Below, piece after piece: positions 1 through 8,396 of a stretch of 64,000 nucleotides of DNA. The stretch is from Mucilaginibacter corticis. Lineage in GTDB: Bacteria; Bacteroidota; Bacteroidia; Sphingobacteriales; Sphingobacteriaceae. Within the stretch, counting starts at the first letter, position 1, and each line of letters opens with the position of its first letter. A program made the position numbers and the translations under genes. The stretch lies in assembly GCF_007558865.1 (NCBI RefSeq), contig NZ_VLPK01000003.1, forward strand, positions 62,001 through 126,000, in the 5' to 3' direction. The notes beneath the pieces were generated by a model, which had not been told where the DNA came from, did no database searches, and saw nothing but the letters and a program-made list of their open reading frames with translations.

Positions 1-1977
1 AAAATCACTAACGGCGTTTTTGGCGTATCATCAATCGGGGTATTGACTGTTGGCACAGCAACAACCAAATTTGATCCGGGAGGCTTTCTTACCATGTATG
101 CCAGCAGCAGTAATCCGCTTGAGTATGCGCAAATAGCACCTGTTACCGGCCAAATTATCAGCAATCTTAATTACCAGGTATATTTCCAGGGCGGTGCAGG
201 TTATCGTAACTATCGGTCTATGGCCGCGCCGGTTTATACAGGAGCTTTCAGCACTTCAAATGGCACATACCCGCTCTCCACTCTTAAAGGATCATTTATC
301 ATAACCGGAACAAGTGGCAGTACTAACGGGTTTGATAAATCATTTAATAACGGTTTTACACTTAAAACCTACAGTCCAGCTACAGGTTATTCATTTATAA
401 CCTCACTTTTAACAAATCCTACTATTGCAACAGGAAGCGGATTTTACATGTATTACAGAGGCAATCGTACAGTACCTTCTACTGGTGTTACTGCCACAGA
501 TCCCTTTGGATCAAAAACAAACAAATCGTCTACCGGGTCTTACTCTATACCCGAGAGTGTAACATATACTTATACCGGCATACCTAACCAGGGGCCTTAT
601 TCAGTTTCTATCTTGGCAGCCCCAACGGCACCTGCTACATCTCCATATTATTTCTTAGCTAACCCTTACGCAGCGACATTGGATGCTAACGCTGTTATTA
701 ACAGTGCTGTGACCGGCGTTATTTATTTTATAAATCAGAAAACATGGGTATGGAACCCGTCAGTGGCCAATTATGCCGTATATAGTTCTATAAATCCTTT
801 GCTTATAACTAATGGTGCCAAGCAATACTTGGTGCCCGGTCAGGGCTTTTTTATACAAGGAAACAATCTTTCGGGTTCGACAAAAACATTGACAATTACT
901 GAAAATATGAAAAGCGTAAATAATAACAGTAATGCCGCCCGCTTTTTATACACCGCAGACCCTGTTGCTAAAGATGAAATGCCAATTTTTAGGTTGCAAT
1001 TTATTAAAGATCGCATTTTATCAGACGAGATAGCAGTAGGGCTTACAGACAGTGCTAAAGCGGGGTATGATAAAAATGATGCCACACACCTTGAAGGTAC
1101 CAGCCTCACGCTATCAAGCTTAACACCCGATAATCAATATTTGGCTATTGACGTTAGGCCTTTTACAGCTAAAAGCACGGTGATACCATTGTATATTACT
1201 CCGGATATTGATACTACTTACAGCATGAAGTTATCATACAAAAACACTTCGATGAATAATTTCAAGGTGTTGTTAGCTGATAGCTTGCTTGGTAAAACAA
1301 CTGATATAAGCAATGCCGCTTATACTTTTAAAGTGACCCCAGGTACTGCCAACACATATGGTAAAAGGTTTAAATTATTTGTACAGGCCCAAACCGCGCC
1401 TGTAGTTTTCGCTGATTTTAGAGGTAGTATTGATAAAACCAAAACGGTAACCCTAAAATGGACAAGCGAAAACACCGTAGGAAATATTCATTACCAGGTG
1501 CAGCGCAGTGCAGATAAAACTACGTTTACCGACATTGGCAGTACAGTACTAAGCCCATCAACAGAAGAGCCGGTAAAAACCACTTATACAGTTTTAGATA
1601 AAGCGCCGCTGGTTGGCTTAAACTATTACCGTTTGGTACAAACAGATATGTTTGGCAATGTTTTATATTCTGACACGATAACGGTGGCCAACAATCCCGG
1701 CTTTAACAATGGCGTAGCAAAAACAGGTTTTATTTTATATCCAAACCCTGTAAAAGATGTACTCTCAATAGTGAGCGATAAAAGCTTCAGCAAAAAAGTG
1801 GTGATGAAGGTTTATGATACGCAAGGCATTTTAAAGTTTACGCAAACCTATAATGATGGTATCACTGCGCAAATACCTGTACAGGCCAATGTAAACAAGC
1901 TGCAAACAGGGGTTTATGTAGTACTGATTACCAATAATGAAAAAGAATTGGTAGCTTTGAAATTTAAAAAGCAATAA
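1..1977 (+). CDS. Exported surface protein with type IX secretion tail (5' end outside window)
   Basis: The frame is open from base 1, so the gene starts before the window; the TTG at 43 is only an internal codon. About 658 residues are visible. The first half is rich in Ser, Thr, Gly, Asn and Tyr, as in secreted adhesin-like proteins of Bacteroidota. An Ig/fibronectin-like segment follows (about bases 1400-1670, with the motif VTLKWTSENTVGNIHYQVQR). The last 80 or so residues carry the YPNPVKDVLSI motif and the beta-rich layout of a type A T9SS sorting domain, which directs export through the outer membrane. It is followed after 3 bases by a small exported membrane protein. The function of the passenger part is not recognised. 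Confidence 0.85.
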   Translation, partial: KITNGVFGVSSIGVLTVGTATTKFDPGGFLTMYASSSNPLEYAQIAPVTGQIISNLNYQVYFQGGAGYRNYRSMAAPVYTGAFSTSNGTYPLSTLKGSFIITGTSGSTNGFDKSFNNGFTLKTYSPATGYSFITSLLTNPTIATGSGFYMYYRGNRTVPSTGVTATDPFGSKTNKSSTGSYSIPESVTYTYTGIPNQGPYSVSILAAPTAPATSPYYFLANPYAATLDANAVINSAVTGVIYFINQKTWVWNPSVANYAVYSSINPLLITNGAKQYLVPGQGFFIQGNNLSGSTKTLTITENMKSVNNNSNAARFLYTADPVAKDEMPIFRLQFIKDRILSDEIAVGLTDSAKAGYDKNDATHLEGTSLTLSSLTPDNQYLAIDVRPFTAKSTVIPLYITPDIDTTYSMKLSYKNTSMNNFKVLLADSLLGKTTDISNAAYTFKVTPGTANTYGKRFKLFVQAQTAPVVFADFRGSIDKTKTVTLKWTSENTVGNIHYQVQRSADKTTFTDIGSTVLSPSTEEPVKTTYTVLDKAPLVGLNYYRLVQTDMFGNVLYSDTITVANNPGFNNGVAKTGFILYPNPVKDVLSIVSDKSFSKKVVMKVYDTQGILKFTQTYNDGITAQIPVQANVNKLQTGVYVVLITNNEKELVALKFKKQ

Positions 1978-1980
1978 AAA

Positions 1981-2235
1981 ATGTTAAAGAGTAAATTGTG
2001 CAGCGCGTCTTTTTGGAGTAAAGGTGCTTTAACAGCTTTGTTTTTATTGATCTCCCTGGCAACTTTAGCCCAGCCAGGTGGCCCAGGTACTGGCGACTGC
2101 GGTACAGATACCACAGGTGGACCCGATGATCCGTGTCCGCTTGATACATGGGTTGTACTGTTGGCCATTATTTGTGTAAGCTTTGCAGTTTACCAGTTGC
2201 ACCAAAAGCAAAAAAAAGCTTTACAAATAAGCTAA
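1981..2235 (+). CDS. Small exported single-pass protein with Gly/Pro-rich linker
   Basis: An 84-residue protein starting 3 bases after the T9SS-cargo gene, so almost certainly co-transcribed with it. It has an N-terminal signal-like hydrophobic stretch ending near LATLAQ, a short PGGPGTG/Cys-containing linker (two Cys, about residues 37 and 50), then one C-terminal membrane helix (TWVVLLAIICVSFAVY) and a basic tail. Similar tiny proteins of the form signal, Pro/Gly linker, membrane helix are known next to secreted proteins in this phylum, but I know no assigned role. The antisense frames here are discounted because this frame has a clean signal and helix architecture. Confidence 0.7.
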   Translation: MLKSKLCSASFWSKGALTALFLLISLATLAQPGGPGTGDCGTDTTGGPDDPCPLDTWVVLLAIICVSFAVYQLHQKQKKALQIS

Positions 2236-2289
2236 AAGGCAAAAGGTTTAACGTAAAAGGTATTTTAGCTTTTCGGTGATTTTGCCTTT
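2235..2289. terminator. Possible hairpin between convergent genes
   Basis: The 10-base arms AAAGGCAAAA (2235-2244) and TTTTGCCTTT (2280-2289) are perfect complements separated by 35 bases. It lies between two genes that converge, so it could end transcription from either side; the long loop makes this weak. Confidence 0.3.
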
Positions 2290-2322
2290 GATATATGGTA
2301 AAAAAACCTTTCACCTTTAACC

Positions 2323-3438
2323 TCAACGCATGGCTTGTGCCAGATCGTCAATCAAATCATCTATATGCTCCAGTCCGACTGAGATCCGCAATAAATTAAA
2401 CGGCGTTTTGGTGTCAGGGCCTTCCATTGTTGCCCGGTGCTCTATTAAACTCTCAACCCCGCCAAGGCTTGTGGCTTTAGTAAATAATTTCAGTTTATTA
2501 ATAACCCTGTTAGCTTCTTCAGGGCCGTCTTTTAAGCAAAACGACAATACGCCCCCAAAACCGTTCATTTGTTCTTTAGCGACGCTATAATTAGGGTGCG
2601 TCGGCAAACCCGGATACAATACCCGTTCAACTTTTGTATGCGTATTTAAAAATTCGGCCAGTAACTGCGCGTTATGTACGTGGCCACGCATGCGGTAGGG
2701 CAACGTTTTAATACTACGCACTAAATAATAGCAATCGGCAGGCGAGGGGATAGCCCCACCCATTTGCTGTACGTTGCTGATCTTTTGCCACCAATCATCA
2801 TTCTTAGCAGTAATTAGTGCACCGCCCATTAGGTCGCTGTGCCCGCCAAAGTATTTGGTGGTCGAGTGCATTACCAGGTCGGCACCTAACGCTAATGGCT
2901 GCTGGCATATCGGCGTGGCAAATGTATTATCGCAGGCTACTTTAATACCGTGCTGTTTGGCAATGGCGATAACCTTTTTAATATCCGTTACTTTAAGCAA
3001 AGGATTTGAAGGTGTTTCAATCCAGATCAAACCCGTATTAGGTTTAATGTGTTGCTGTAAAACTTCGGTATTGTCAATGTCGATAAAATCAAACTCTAAG
3101 ATTCCTTCAAACAACTGCTTTAGCTGGTTGCGTAAGCCATGGTACATATCGTCAGGAGCGATGATGTGTGTACCTGGTTTCAAAGACTGAAAAACAGTCA
3201 TGCCGGCTGCATTACCTGATGAAAACGCGGCGGCGGCTTCACCACCTTCTAATTTAGCCAACACGTTTTCTAAAGCCGTACGGTTGGGGTTTGCAGACCG
3301 GCTGTAAATATAACCTTCGCGAAAACTGCCGTCTTCCAAACGCTCAAACGTTGTTGATAATACAATAGGTTGTATAACTGCTCCGGTTGTGGCGTCGGTA
3401 TGGTTGCCGGCATGTATGGCTATGGTTTCCGTTTTCAT
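2323..3438 (-). CDS. Cystathionine gamma-synthase / gamma-lyase family PLP enzyme
   Basis: A 371-residue Cys/Met-metabolism PLP-dependent enzyme. Visible signatures are the N-terminal IHAG and YSRSANPNRTALE motifs (substrate and phosphate contacts across the dimer), the SSGNAAG phosphate loop, and the PLP lysine K195 in HSTTKYFGGHSD. The C-terminal SLGGVESLIEHRA motif is typical of the family. Such enzymes either join O-acylhomoserine with cysteine to give cystathionine or cleave cystathionine; sequence reading alone does not separate the two, so no symbol is given. Length matches the family (about 370-390). It stands alone on the minus strand and diverges from mqnE, sharing a 109-base promoter region. 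Confidence 0.9.
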   Translation of the reverse strand: MKTETIAIHAGNHTDATTGAVIQPIVLSTTFERLEDGSFREGYIYSRSANPNRTALENVLAKLEGGEAAAAFSSGNAAGMTVFQSLKPGTHIIAPDDMYHGLRNQLKQLFEGILEFDFIDIDNTEVLQQHIKPNTGLIWIETPSNPLLKVTDIKKVIAIAKQHGIKVACDNTFATPICQQPLALGADLVMHSTTKYFGGHSDLMGGALITAKNDDWWQKISNVQQMGGAIPSPADCYYLVRSIKTLPYRMRGHVHNAQLLAEFLNTHTKVERVLYPGLPTHPNYSVAKEQMNGFGGVLSFCLKDGPEEANRVINKLKLFTKATSLGGVESLIEHRATMEGPDTKTPFNLLRISVGLEHIDDLIDDLAQAMR

Positions 3439-3524
3439 AACGCAAACTTAGTTTAATCGCTGTAGAAGCACAAAATAATACGTTGTTACAACAGATATTA
3501 CATCAGCATTACAGTAACATTTCT

Positions 3525-3532
3525 TACTTTTG
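3525..3532 (+). promoter_or_regulatory. Candidate -7 element upstream of mqnE
   Basis: TACTTTTG matches the Bacteroidota -7 consensus TAnnTTTG exactly. No good -33 TTG is seen 19-21 bases upstream. It overlaps a possible TTG start at 3530, which favours the ATG at 3548 as the real mqnE start and implies a very short leader. Confidence 0.4.
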
Positions 3533-3547
3533 AAAAAAAGTTTTTTG

Positions 3548-4741
3548 ATGGGAGCTGAAGATAATTTACAAGTATTATTACAGGATCCGGGTTTATCTGC
3601 TGATTTAAAACACATTGCCCAAAAGGTGCTTAACCATGAGCGTATAACTTTTGACGAAGGCGTTTTACTTTTTGAAAAAGGTGAGTTAGGATATTTGGGT
3701 GTGTTAGCTAATTACATCCGCGAGGAGCGCCACGGCGACAAAACTTATTTCAACCGTAACTTTCATATCGAGCCTACCAATCTTTGCGTTTACGACTGCA
3801 AATTTTGTTCGTACTCACGCCTGCTGAAACAAAAAGAAGAAGGCTGGGAGTACACCATGGACGAAATGTTTGACATGGTTACCAAATATGATAATGAGCC
3901 CGTTACCGAAGTACATATAGTAGGTGGCGTTTTACCGCAATATGATGTGCCATTTTATGTAGAACTGTTTAAACGCATAAAAGCCCATCGCCCCGAGTTG
4001 CATGTTAAGGCATTAACGCCGGTTGAATATCATTATATCTTTAAAAAAGCTAAGATAGATTACGCAACCGGCATGAAAATGATGCTGGATGCCGGCCTGG
4101 AGTCAATCCCCGGTGGAGGCGCTGAAATTTTCCATCCCGAAATAAGAGAACAGATCTCAAAAGATAAATGTACTGCCGACCAATGGCTGGCGATACACGA
4201 AGAATGGCATAAACTAGGCGCACGGTCAAACGCTACCATGCTGTACGGGCATATTGAAGAATATAAGCACCGTATTGATCATATGGAAAGGCTGCGCCAA
4301 TTACAGGACAGGACAGGAGGGTTCCAAACCTTTATTCCGTTGAAGTTTCGCAACAAAGACAACCAGATGTCTGATGTACCTGAGTCTACCGTTGTTGAAG
4401 ATCTGCGCAATTATGCTGTCGCGAGGATCTACCTGGATAACTTTGACCACATTAAAGCATATTGGGCCATGATCAGCCGTACCACAGCGCAGTTATCATT
4501 AAACTTTGGCGTTGATGATATTGATGGTACGTTGGATGATACCACAAAGATCTACTCGATGGCCGGTGCCGAAGAGCAAAACCCGGGCATGAGCACAAAG
4601 CAACTGGTTGAACTAATAAAACAAGTTGGCCGTTACCCCATTGAGCGGGATACACTATACAATGTGGTTACCGACTACAATGACTACCAGTTTGCCGACG
4701 AGCCAAAACCACAGTATTATAAGCTGCCGGTTATAAATTAG
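3548..4741 (+). CDS. mqnE: Aminodeoxyfutalosine synthase (radical SAM)
   Basis: A radical-SAM enzyme of the futalosine pathway for menaquinone; MqnE joins the enolpyruvyl group of the MqnA product to the adenosyl part of SAM. The cluster-binding motif CVYDCKFC (Cys 80, 84, 87) sits in the family context EPTNLCVYDCKFCSYSR, and the EVHIVGGVLP and GGGAEIF segments match MqnE/MqnC-type proteins. The frame could also open at a TTG (3530), but ATG 3548 gives 397 residues, close to the usual size, and avoids overlap with a -7-like element. Distinction from MqnC rests on overall similarity and on mqnA nearby. The cofactor synthesised is the respiratory quinone. Confidence 0.9.
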   Translation: MGAEDNLQVLLQDPGLSADLKHIAQKVLNHERITFDEGVLLFEKGELGYLGVLANYIREERHGDKTYFNRNFHIEPTNLCVYDCKFCSYSRLLKQKEEGWEYTMDEMFDMVTKYDNEPVTEVHIVGGVLPQYDVPFYVELFKRIKAHRPELHVKALTPVEYHYIFKKAKIDYATGMKMMLDAGLESIPGGGAEIFHPEIREQISKDKCTADQWLAIHEEWHKLGARSNATMLYGHIEEYKHRIDHMERLRQLQDRTGGFQTFIPLKFRNKDNQMSDVPESTVVEDLRNYAVARIYLDNFDHIKAYWAMISRTTAQLSLNFGVDDIDGTLDDTTKIYSMAGAEEQNPGMSTKQLVELIKQVGRYPIERDTLYNVVTDYNDYQFADEPKPQYYKLPVIN

Positions 4742-4747
4742 TTGATG

Positions 4748-4832
4748 TGTCATTGGTCATTAGATAATTGGTTCTGTTTGATCTGAACATTGTATCTAAT
4801 GACCAATGACACAATGACCAATGACTAAATAG
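4748..4832. repeat. Inverted repeat with 7-base internal periodicity
   Basis: Arms 4748-4765 and 4794-4811 are perfect 18-base complements. The right arm runs on into another copy of the unit, so ATGACCA/ATGACxx heptamers repeat about four times (4798-4826). It occupies almost the whole gap between mqnE and the phosphatase gene. It resembles REP-like intergenic palindromes and could form a strong transcript hairpin. Confidence 0.7.
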
Positions 4833-4834
4833 GA

Positions 4835-5452
4835 ATGATAAAAACGCTATATATTGTCCGTCACGGGCAAACAGATCTGAATAAACAAGGTATTGTACAG
4901 GGCCGGGGCAGAAACACCGACTTAAACGACGAGGGACGCAAACAGGCTAACCAATTCTTTGAAGCCTATAAATCTGTCCCTTTTGATAAGATCTATATTT
5001 CAGAACTTAAGCGTACGCAGCAAAGTATTCAGCAATTTATTGATTTTGGGATCCCTTTTGAGAAATTATCAGGCCTGGATGAGCTGGCCTGGGGTATTTA
5101 TGAGGGTATGCCCAGCACACCCGAAACCAAAGCCGCTTTTTTAAAATTAATGCGCGATTGGATAGCCGGCAACCTTGACGAAAAGTTTGAAAACGGCGAA
5201 AGTCCGAACCAAGTCAGGTTAAGGCAGTTAGAGGCGCTGCAAATTATAATGAGCCATACCGAAGAAAACAATGTGTTGATTTGCATGCACGGCCGGGCTA
5301 TGCGTTTATTATTATGCCAGCTAACCGGCAAACCACTTACCGAGATGGATACCTTCCCTCACCAAAATCTGGTACTGTATAAAGTTACTTTTGACGGCGA
5401 AAAGTTTGAGATCATCAGCTTCAACAATGCCGAACATCTAAAAAACGACTAA
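4835..5452 (+). CDS. Histidine phosphatase family protein (phosphoglycerate-mutase fold)
   Basis: A 205-residue branch-1 histidine phosphatase. The catalytic RHG is at residues 9-11 (YIVRHGQTDLN), with R60 in SELKRTQQS, acidic E83 in LDELAWG and the second histidine H152 in CMHGRAMR. Such enzymes remove phosphate from small metabolites; the substrate cannot be read from sequence. It lies between mqnE and mqnA, 8 bases from the latter, so it may serve menaquinone or nucleoside salvage, but this is inference from position only. Cobalamin alpha-ribazole phosphatase (CobC) and general PGM-like enzymes are alternatives. Confidence 0.88.
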   Translation: MIKTLYIVRHGQTDLNKQGIVQGRGRNTDLNDEGRKQANQFFEAYKSVPFDKIYISELKRTQQSIQQFIDFGIPFEKLSGLDELAWGIYEGMPSTPETKAAFLKLMRDWIAGNLDEKFENGESPNQVRLRQLEALQIIMSHTEENNVLICMHGRAMRLLLCQLTGKPLTEMDTFPHQNLVLYKVTFDGEKFEIISFNNAEHLKND

Positions 5453-5459
5453 CACTTCT

Positions 5460-6203
5460 GTGAAAAAAATTAAAATATCAGCTGTAAGCTACACTAATAC
5501 CAAACCATTTTTATACGGTATACAACATACCGATGTCATTAATAAAATAGACCTGAGCCTTGATATCCCGTCAGACTGTGCTCAAAAACTGATAGACGAT
5601 AAAGTTGATATTGGCCTGATACCCGTGGCTGCCACGCTTAACTTGCCACATTGGGAAATTGTAGGTAGCCATTGTATTGGCGCGGCTGGCGCGGTAAACT
5701 CGGTATTTATATTCAGCAACTGCGATATTAAGGATGTAACCCATTTACAGCTCGATCCTGAATCGCGCTCATCAAATAATTTAGCCAAGGTTTTATTAAA
5801 AAACTTTTGGAAGATACACCCCGAGTTGATCACCAACGCGCCCGATTATGCTGACACAACAGAGACAACTACAGCTTTTGTACAAATAGGGGACAGGACC
5901 TTCGGCAAAAAAGAGAAGTACCCGTTTGTGTACGATCTTTCAGAAGAGTGGCAAAGGTTTACCGGCCTGCCATTTGTATTTGCTGCCTGGATAGCCAATA
6001 AACCTATTCCGGCTGATTTTGCAGCCGAATTTGACCAATCACTAAAGTTTGGATTGGATCACCGTGCAGAATTGCTTAAAGAGCTCCCTAAACGGCCGGA
6101 TTTTGACATGGAAGATTACCTGATGCACAAACTCGATTTTGATCTTACCGAAGACAAACGCAAAGCACTGCATCTTTTCCTTGATTACATAAAGGCTTTG
6201 TAA
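5460..6203 (+). CDS. mqnA: Chorismate dehydratase, menaquinone biosynthesis
   Basis: A 247-residue periplasmic-binding-protein-like enzyme that dehydrates chorismate to 3-enolpyruvyl-benzoate, the first step of the futalosine pathway. Family signatures visible are the N-terminal ISAVSYTNTKPFLYG, VDIGLIPVAA, and the DPESRSSNNLAKVLL region. It starts with GTG at 5460, 8 bases after the phosphatase stop, so it is co-transcribed with it. Together with mqnE upstream it indicates that menaquinone is made by this route. Other pathway genes (mqnB, C, D) are not in the window. Confidence 0.92.
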   Translation: MKKIKISAVSYTNTKPFLYGIQHTDVINKIDLSLDIPSDCAQKLIDDKVDIGLIPVAATLNLPHWEIVGSHCIGAAGAVNSVFIFSNCDIKDVTHLQLDPESRSSNNLAKVLLKNFWKIHPELITNAPDYADTTETTTAFVQIGDRTFGKKEKYPFVYDLSEEWQRFTGLPFVFAAWIANKPIPADFAAEFDQSLKFGLDHRAELLKELPKRPDFDMEDYLMHKLDFDLTEDKRKALHLFLDYIKAL

Positions 6204-6233
6204 CAATAGGCTGACAGTTTAAACCAAGCTGTA

Positions 6234-6281
6234 CATAACTAATCCTACAGTTACCATATCATTATGGTACAATTAGTTATG
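6234..6281 (+). promoter_or_regulatory. Nested hairpin over the start region of the SH3 protein gene
   Basis: Outer arms CATAACTAAT (6234-6243) and ATTAGTTATG (6272-6281) are perfect 10-base complements; inside them ACCAT (6253-6257) pairs with ATGGT (6264-6268). The inner right arm contains the first ATG (6264) and the outer right arm contains the next in-frame ATG (6279), so both candidate starts are in stems. It may control translation or may be an operator. Confidence 0.45.
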
Positions 6282-6824
6282 GCGGGTTTAAAAAAGATTA
6301 GTACAAGTTTAAAGGTGGTTTTGTCGTTACTGGCATTACTGGCTGTAGCTTATACTGTAAACTTATTTACCGGGCATAAACAGGTCATTTTGGCTGACAC
6401 TGACACTATAGCAGTAAGCCATCCACTGCAAAAGCTTGTAAAACACCACAGAAACAAGCAACATGCGCAAAGGCCGTCTGCCATAAAGGAAATTGACCAC
6501 ACCCCGAAAATTGTACAATTGCCGGCGACACAAACCAAACCTGAAATAATTAAACCTTCATTACGGGTTGCTTTACAGAATCCAGAATCCCCTAAATCTG
6601 ATACTTTGGTCAATACTAACAACTTTATATATACTACCTATGTACAACCCAATGTAACAGGTGTAGTTAAATTGCGAGATCAGGATAATTTCTACGCTAA
6701 TACATTAACAAATATCCCTGCCAACTCAAAAGTGCAGGTGTTAAAAAGAGGGCAGACCTACTACCAGGTGGCCTATAATCATACAATCGGCTTTGTGCCA
6801 AAGTGGACATTAAAAACCAAGTAG
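6264..6824 (+). CDS. Membrane-anchored bacterial SH3-domain protein
   Basis: A 186-residue protein with a short cytoplasmic N-terminus, one membrane helix (about residues 17-35, VVLSLLALLAVAYTVNLF), a basic and Pro/Gln-rich linker (about 55-110) and a C-terminal SH3-like domain (about 125-186) with the features VVKLRDQDNF, NIPANSKVQVLKRG and YYQVAYNHTIGFVPKW. SH3b domains usually bind cell-wall peptides or other envelope ligands. No enzyme domain is present. An alternative in-frame start is ATG 6279; both lie inside a nested hairpin. It follows mqnA by 60 bases but is not obviously functionally linked. Confidence 0.75.
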   Translation: MVQLVMAGLKKISTSLKVVLSLLALLAVAYTVNLFTGHKQVILADTDTIAVSHPLQKLVKHHRNKQHAQRPSAIKEIDHTPKIVQLPATQTKPEIIKPSLRVALQNPESPKSDTLVNTNNFIYTTYVQPNVTGVVKLRDQDNFYANTLTNIPANSKVQVLKRGQTYYQVAYNHTIGFVPKWTLKTK

Positions 6825-7066
6825 CCTATGGGAATTTTTTTAGAATTATAATATCTGCCGCTGTTTTGGGCAGAAAATGGTTAAAATCATTGTAAACAGC
6901 GTGTTACAATGCAGTTTTGTCATTTTTTTATGATCTACAATATTTACATATTGTACAAAATACACTAAGTAATTTAAAATATTTTCAATTTAATATCTAA
7001 TAAGTTTATAAATTATGAAATATTCACAAAAGTTTAAAATTTTTTAATTAATATTAAACTCGGCCG

Positions 7067-7074
7067 TACTTTTG
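7067..7074 (+). promoter_or_regulatory. Candidate -7 element of the 7101 gene
   Basis: TACTTTTG fits TAnnTTTG and lies 26 bases before the ATG at 7101. The DNA upstream (6825-7060) is very AT-rich and has no gene; no clear -33 TTG is seen at the expected distance. Confidence 0.45.
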
Positions 7075-7100
7075 TTGTCAATAATACAAATTCACACACT

Positions 7101-7577
7101 ATGAAAAAGTTATTTATAACCGCAGTGATCGCTACCATGTTTAGTGTAACTGCATTCGCGGATGGCGGAAAAAAAACATCAACAGAAACAGGTGAAAACA
7201 ATGTATCATACTCAGCGCTTACTCAATTCAAATCAGATTTTGAAAATGCAAGCAATGTAGTTTGGATAGTTACATCTACCTCTCAAAGCGTAAGCTTTAC
7301 ACAAAACAACGCTAAATACACTGCTTATTATGATTGGAACGGTCAGTTCTGGGGTTTAGCTCAGGATGTTAGCTTAGCAACCATAACCAAACCGGCAAAA
7401 CAAACCATCGCTAAAGAATATAGCGGTTATGACGTAGCAAATGTTACCAGGTTTGAAGCACAAGACGGTGAAGAAGCTGTTGTATATTTTGTTAAACTTA
7501 AAAATGCAACGAGCGAAATTGTTGCAACTATATCACCTGTTGATGGTGAGATCAAAAATATTGATACAATTAAATAA
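7101..7577 (+). CDS. Small secreted protein of unknown function
   Basis: A 158-residue protein with a clear signal peptide (MKKLFITAVIATMFSVTAFA, cut about residue 20). The mature part has an FKSDFENASNVVWIV segment and a KYTAYYDWNGQFWGL segment followed by a PAKQTIAKEYSGYDV segment; this pattern resembles the PepSY-like / putative beta-lactamase-inhibitor-like fold of small periplasmic Bacteroidota proteins. No catalytic residues are evident. It has its own -7 element and a strong terminator, so it is a single-gene unit and probably well expressed. Confidence 0.75.
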   Translation: MKKLFITAVIATMFSVTAFADGGKKTSTETGENNVSYSALTQFKSDFENASNVVWIVTSTSQSVSFTQNNAKYTAYYDWNGQFWGLAQDVSLATITKPAKQTIAKEYSGYDVANVTRFEAQDGEEAVVYFVKLKNATSEIVATISPVDGEIKNIDTIK

Positions 7578-7597
7578 TTAATTGTTCACTAATTTTC

Positions 7598-7634
7598 AAG
7601 CCCCGTTAGGCAATTGCTTAACGGGGCTTTTTTT
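7598..7634 (+). terminator. Rho-independent terminator
   Basis: An 11-base perfect stem AAGCCCCGTTA (7598-7608) / TAACGGGGCTT (7619-7629) with a 10-base loop, followed by a run of T to 7634. It ends the small secreted protein gene. Confidence 0.9.
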
Positions 7635-7694
7635 ATACTTAAAATTAAATAATGTAATGTCTATGTAAATAGTAGTTTAATTTTAAAATAGCCA

Positions 7695-7724
7695 TTGTTA
7701 TTTTAAACAATCGCAGTAACTTTA
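7695..7724 (+). promoter_or_regulatory. Candidate promoter of the peroxiredoxin gene
   Basis: TTG (7695-7697), a 19-base spacer and TAACTTTA (7717-7724), which matches the TAnnTTTG -7 consensus in 7 of 8 positions. The predicted leader is about 25 bases. Confidence 0.5.
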
Positions 7725-7755
7725 AAAAAATAATTCTATTTAAAAACGTACAATC

Positions 7756-8391
7756 ATGAGTTTAAGATTAGGCGATAAAGCCCCAAATTTCACAGCACAA
7801 ACCTCACTTGGCGAGATCAATCTATACGATTATCTGGGCGATGGGTGGGGTGTATTATTTTCGCACCCGGCAGATTACACACCGGTTTGTACAACCGAAC
7901 TGGGCAGAACTGCAGCTTTAAAAGACGAGTTTGCAAAACGCAACACTAAAGTACTGGCGTTAAGCGTGGATTCGGCTGAATCACACAGGGGTTGGATCAA
8001 AGACATTAATGAAACACAGAATGTTGAGGTTACCTTCCCGATAGTTGCAGACGAAGACCGTAAGATAGCCGAAGAGTATGACATGATCCACCCGAACGCG
8101 TCTGTAAACGCTACCGTGCGCTCATTGTTCATCATCGGGCCGGACAAAACTATTAAGCTGATCATCACTTACCCGGCATCAACCGGAAGAAATTTCCAGG
8201 AGATATTACGTGTGCTTGATTCGTTACAACTTACTGCATATCACAGCGTAGCAACACCTGCCGATTGGAAAGACGGAGAAGATGTGGTAGTGGTGCCTGC
8301 TATAAAAACTGAAGATATCCCGGCAAAATTTCCTAAAGGATATACTGAAGTTAAACCATACTTACGTTTAACCCCGCAACCTAACAAATAA
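7756..8391 (+). CDS. 1-Cys peroxiredoxin (Prx6 type)
   Basis: A 211-residue thiol peroxidase that reduces hydrogen and organic peroxides in the cytoplasm. The peroxidatic cysteine is C45 in the Prx6-type motif HPADYTPVCTTE. It is the only cysteine in the protein, so there is no resolving cysteine and reduction must come from an external thiol. The Prx6 C-terminal extension is present (about residues 160-211, with WKDGEDVVVVPAI), consistent with the arm used in dimer formation. It has its own promoter-like element and is not in an operon. Confidence 0.92.
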   Translation: MSLRLGDKAPNFTAQTSLGEINLYDYLGDGWGVLFSHPADYTPVCTTELGRTAALKDEFAKRNTKVLALSVDSAESHRGWIKDINETQNVEVTFPIVADEDRKIAEEYDMIHPNASVNATVRSLFIIGPDKTIKLIITYPASTGRNFQEILRVLDSLQLTAYHSVATPADWKDGEDVVVVPAIKTEDIPAKFPKGYTEVKPYLRLTPQPNK

Positions 8392-8396
8392 TTTTA

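Noticed and set aside
2774..3190. Open 138-codon frame on the plus strand opposite the PLP enzyme
   Set aside because: The opposite strand encodes a clear cystathionine-family enzyme across the same bases.
6825..7066. Search for tRNA or small RNA in the AT-rich gap before the 7101 gene
   Set aside because: A short TCTGCC/GGCAGA stem is present near 6850, but there is no cloverleaf or T run, so no RNA gene is claimed.
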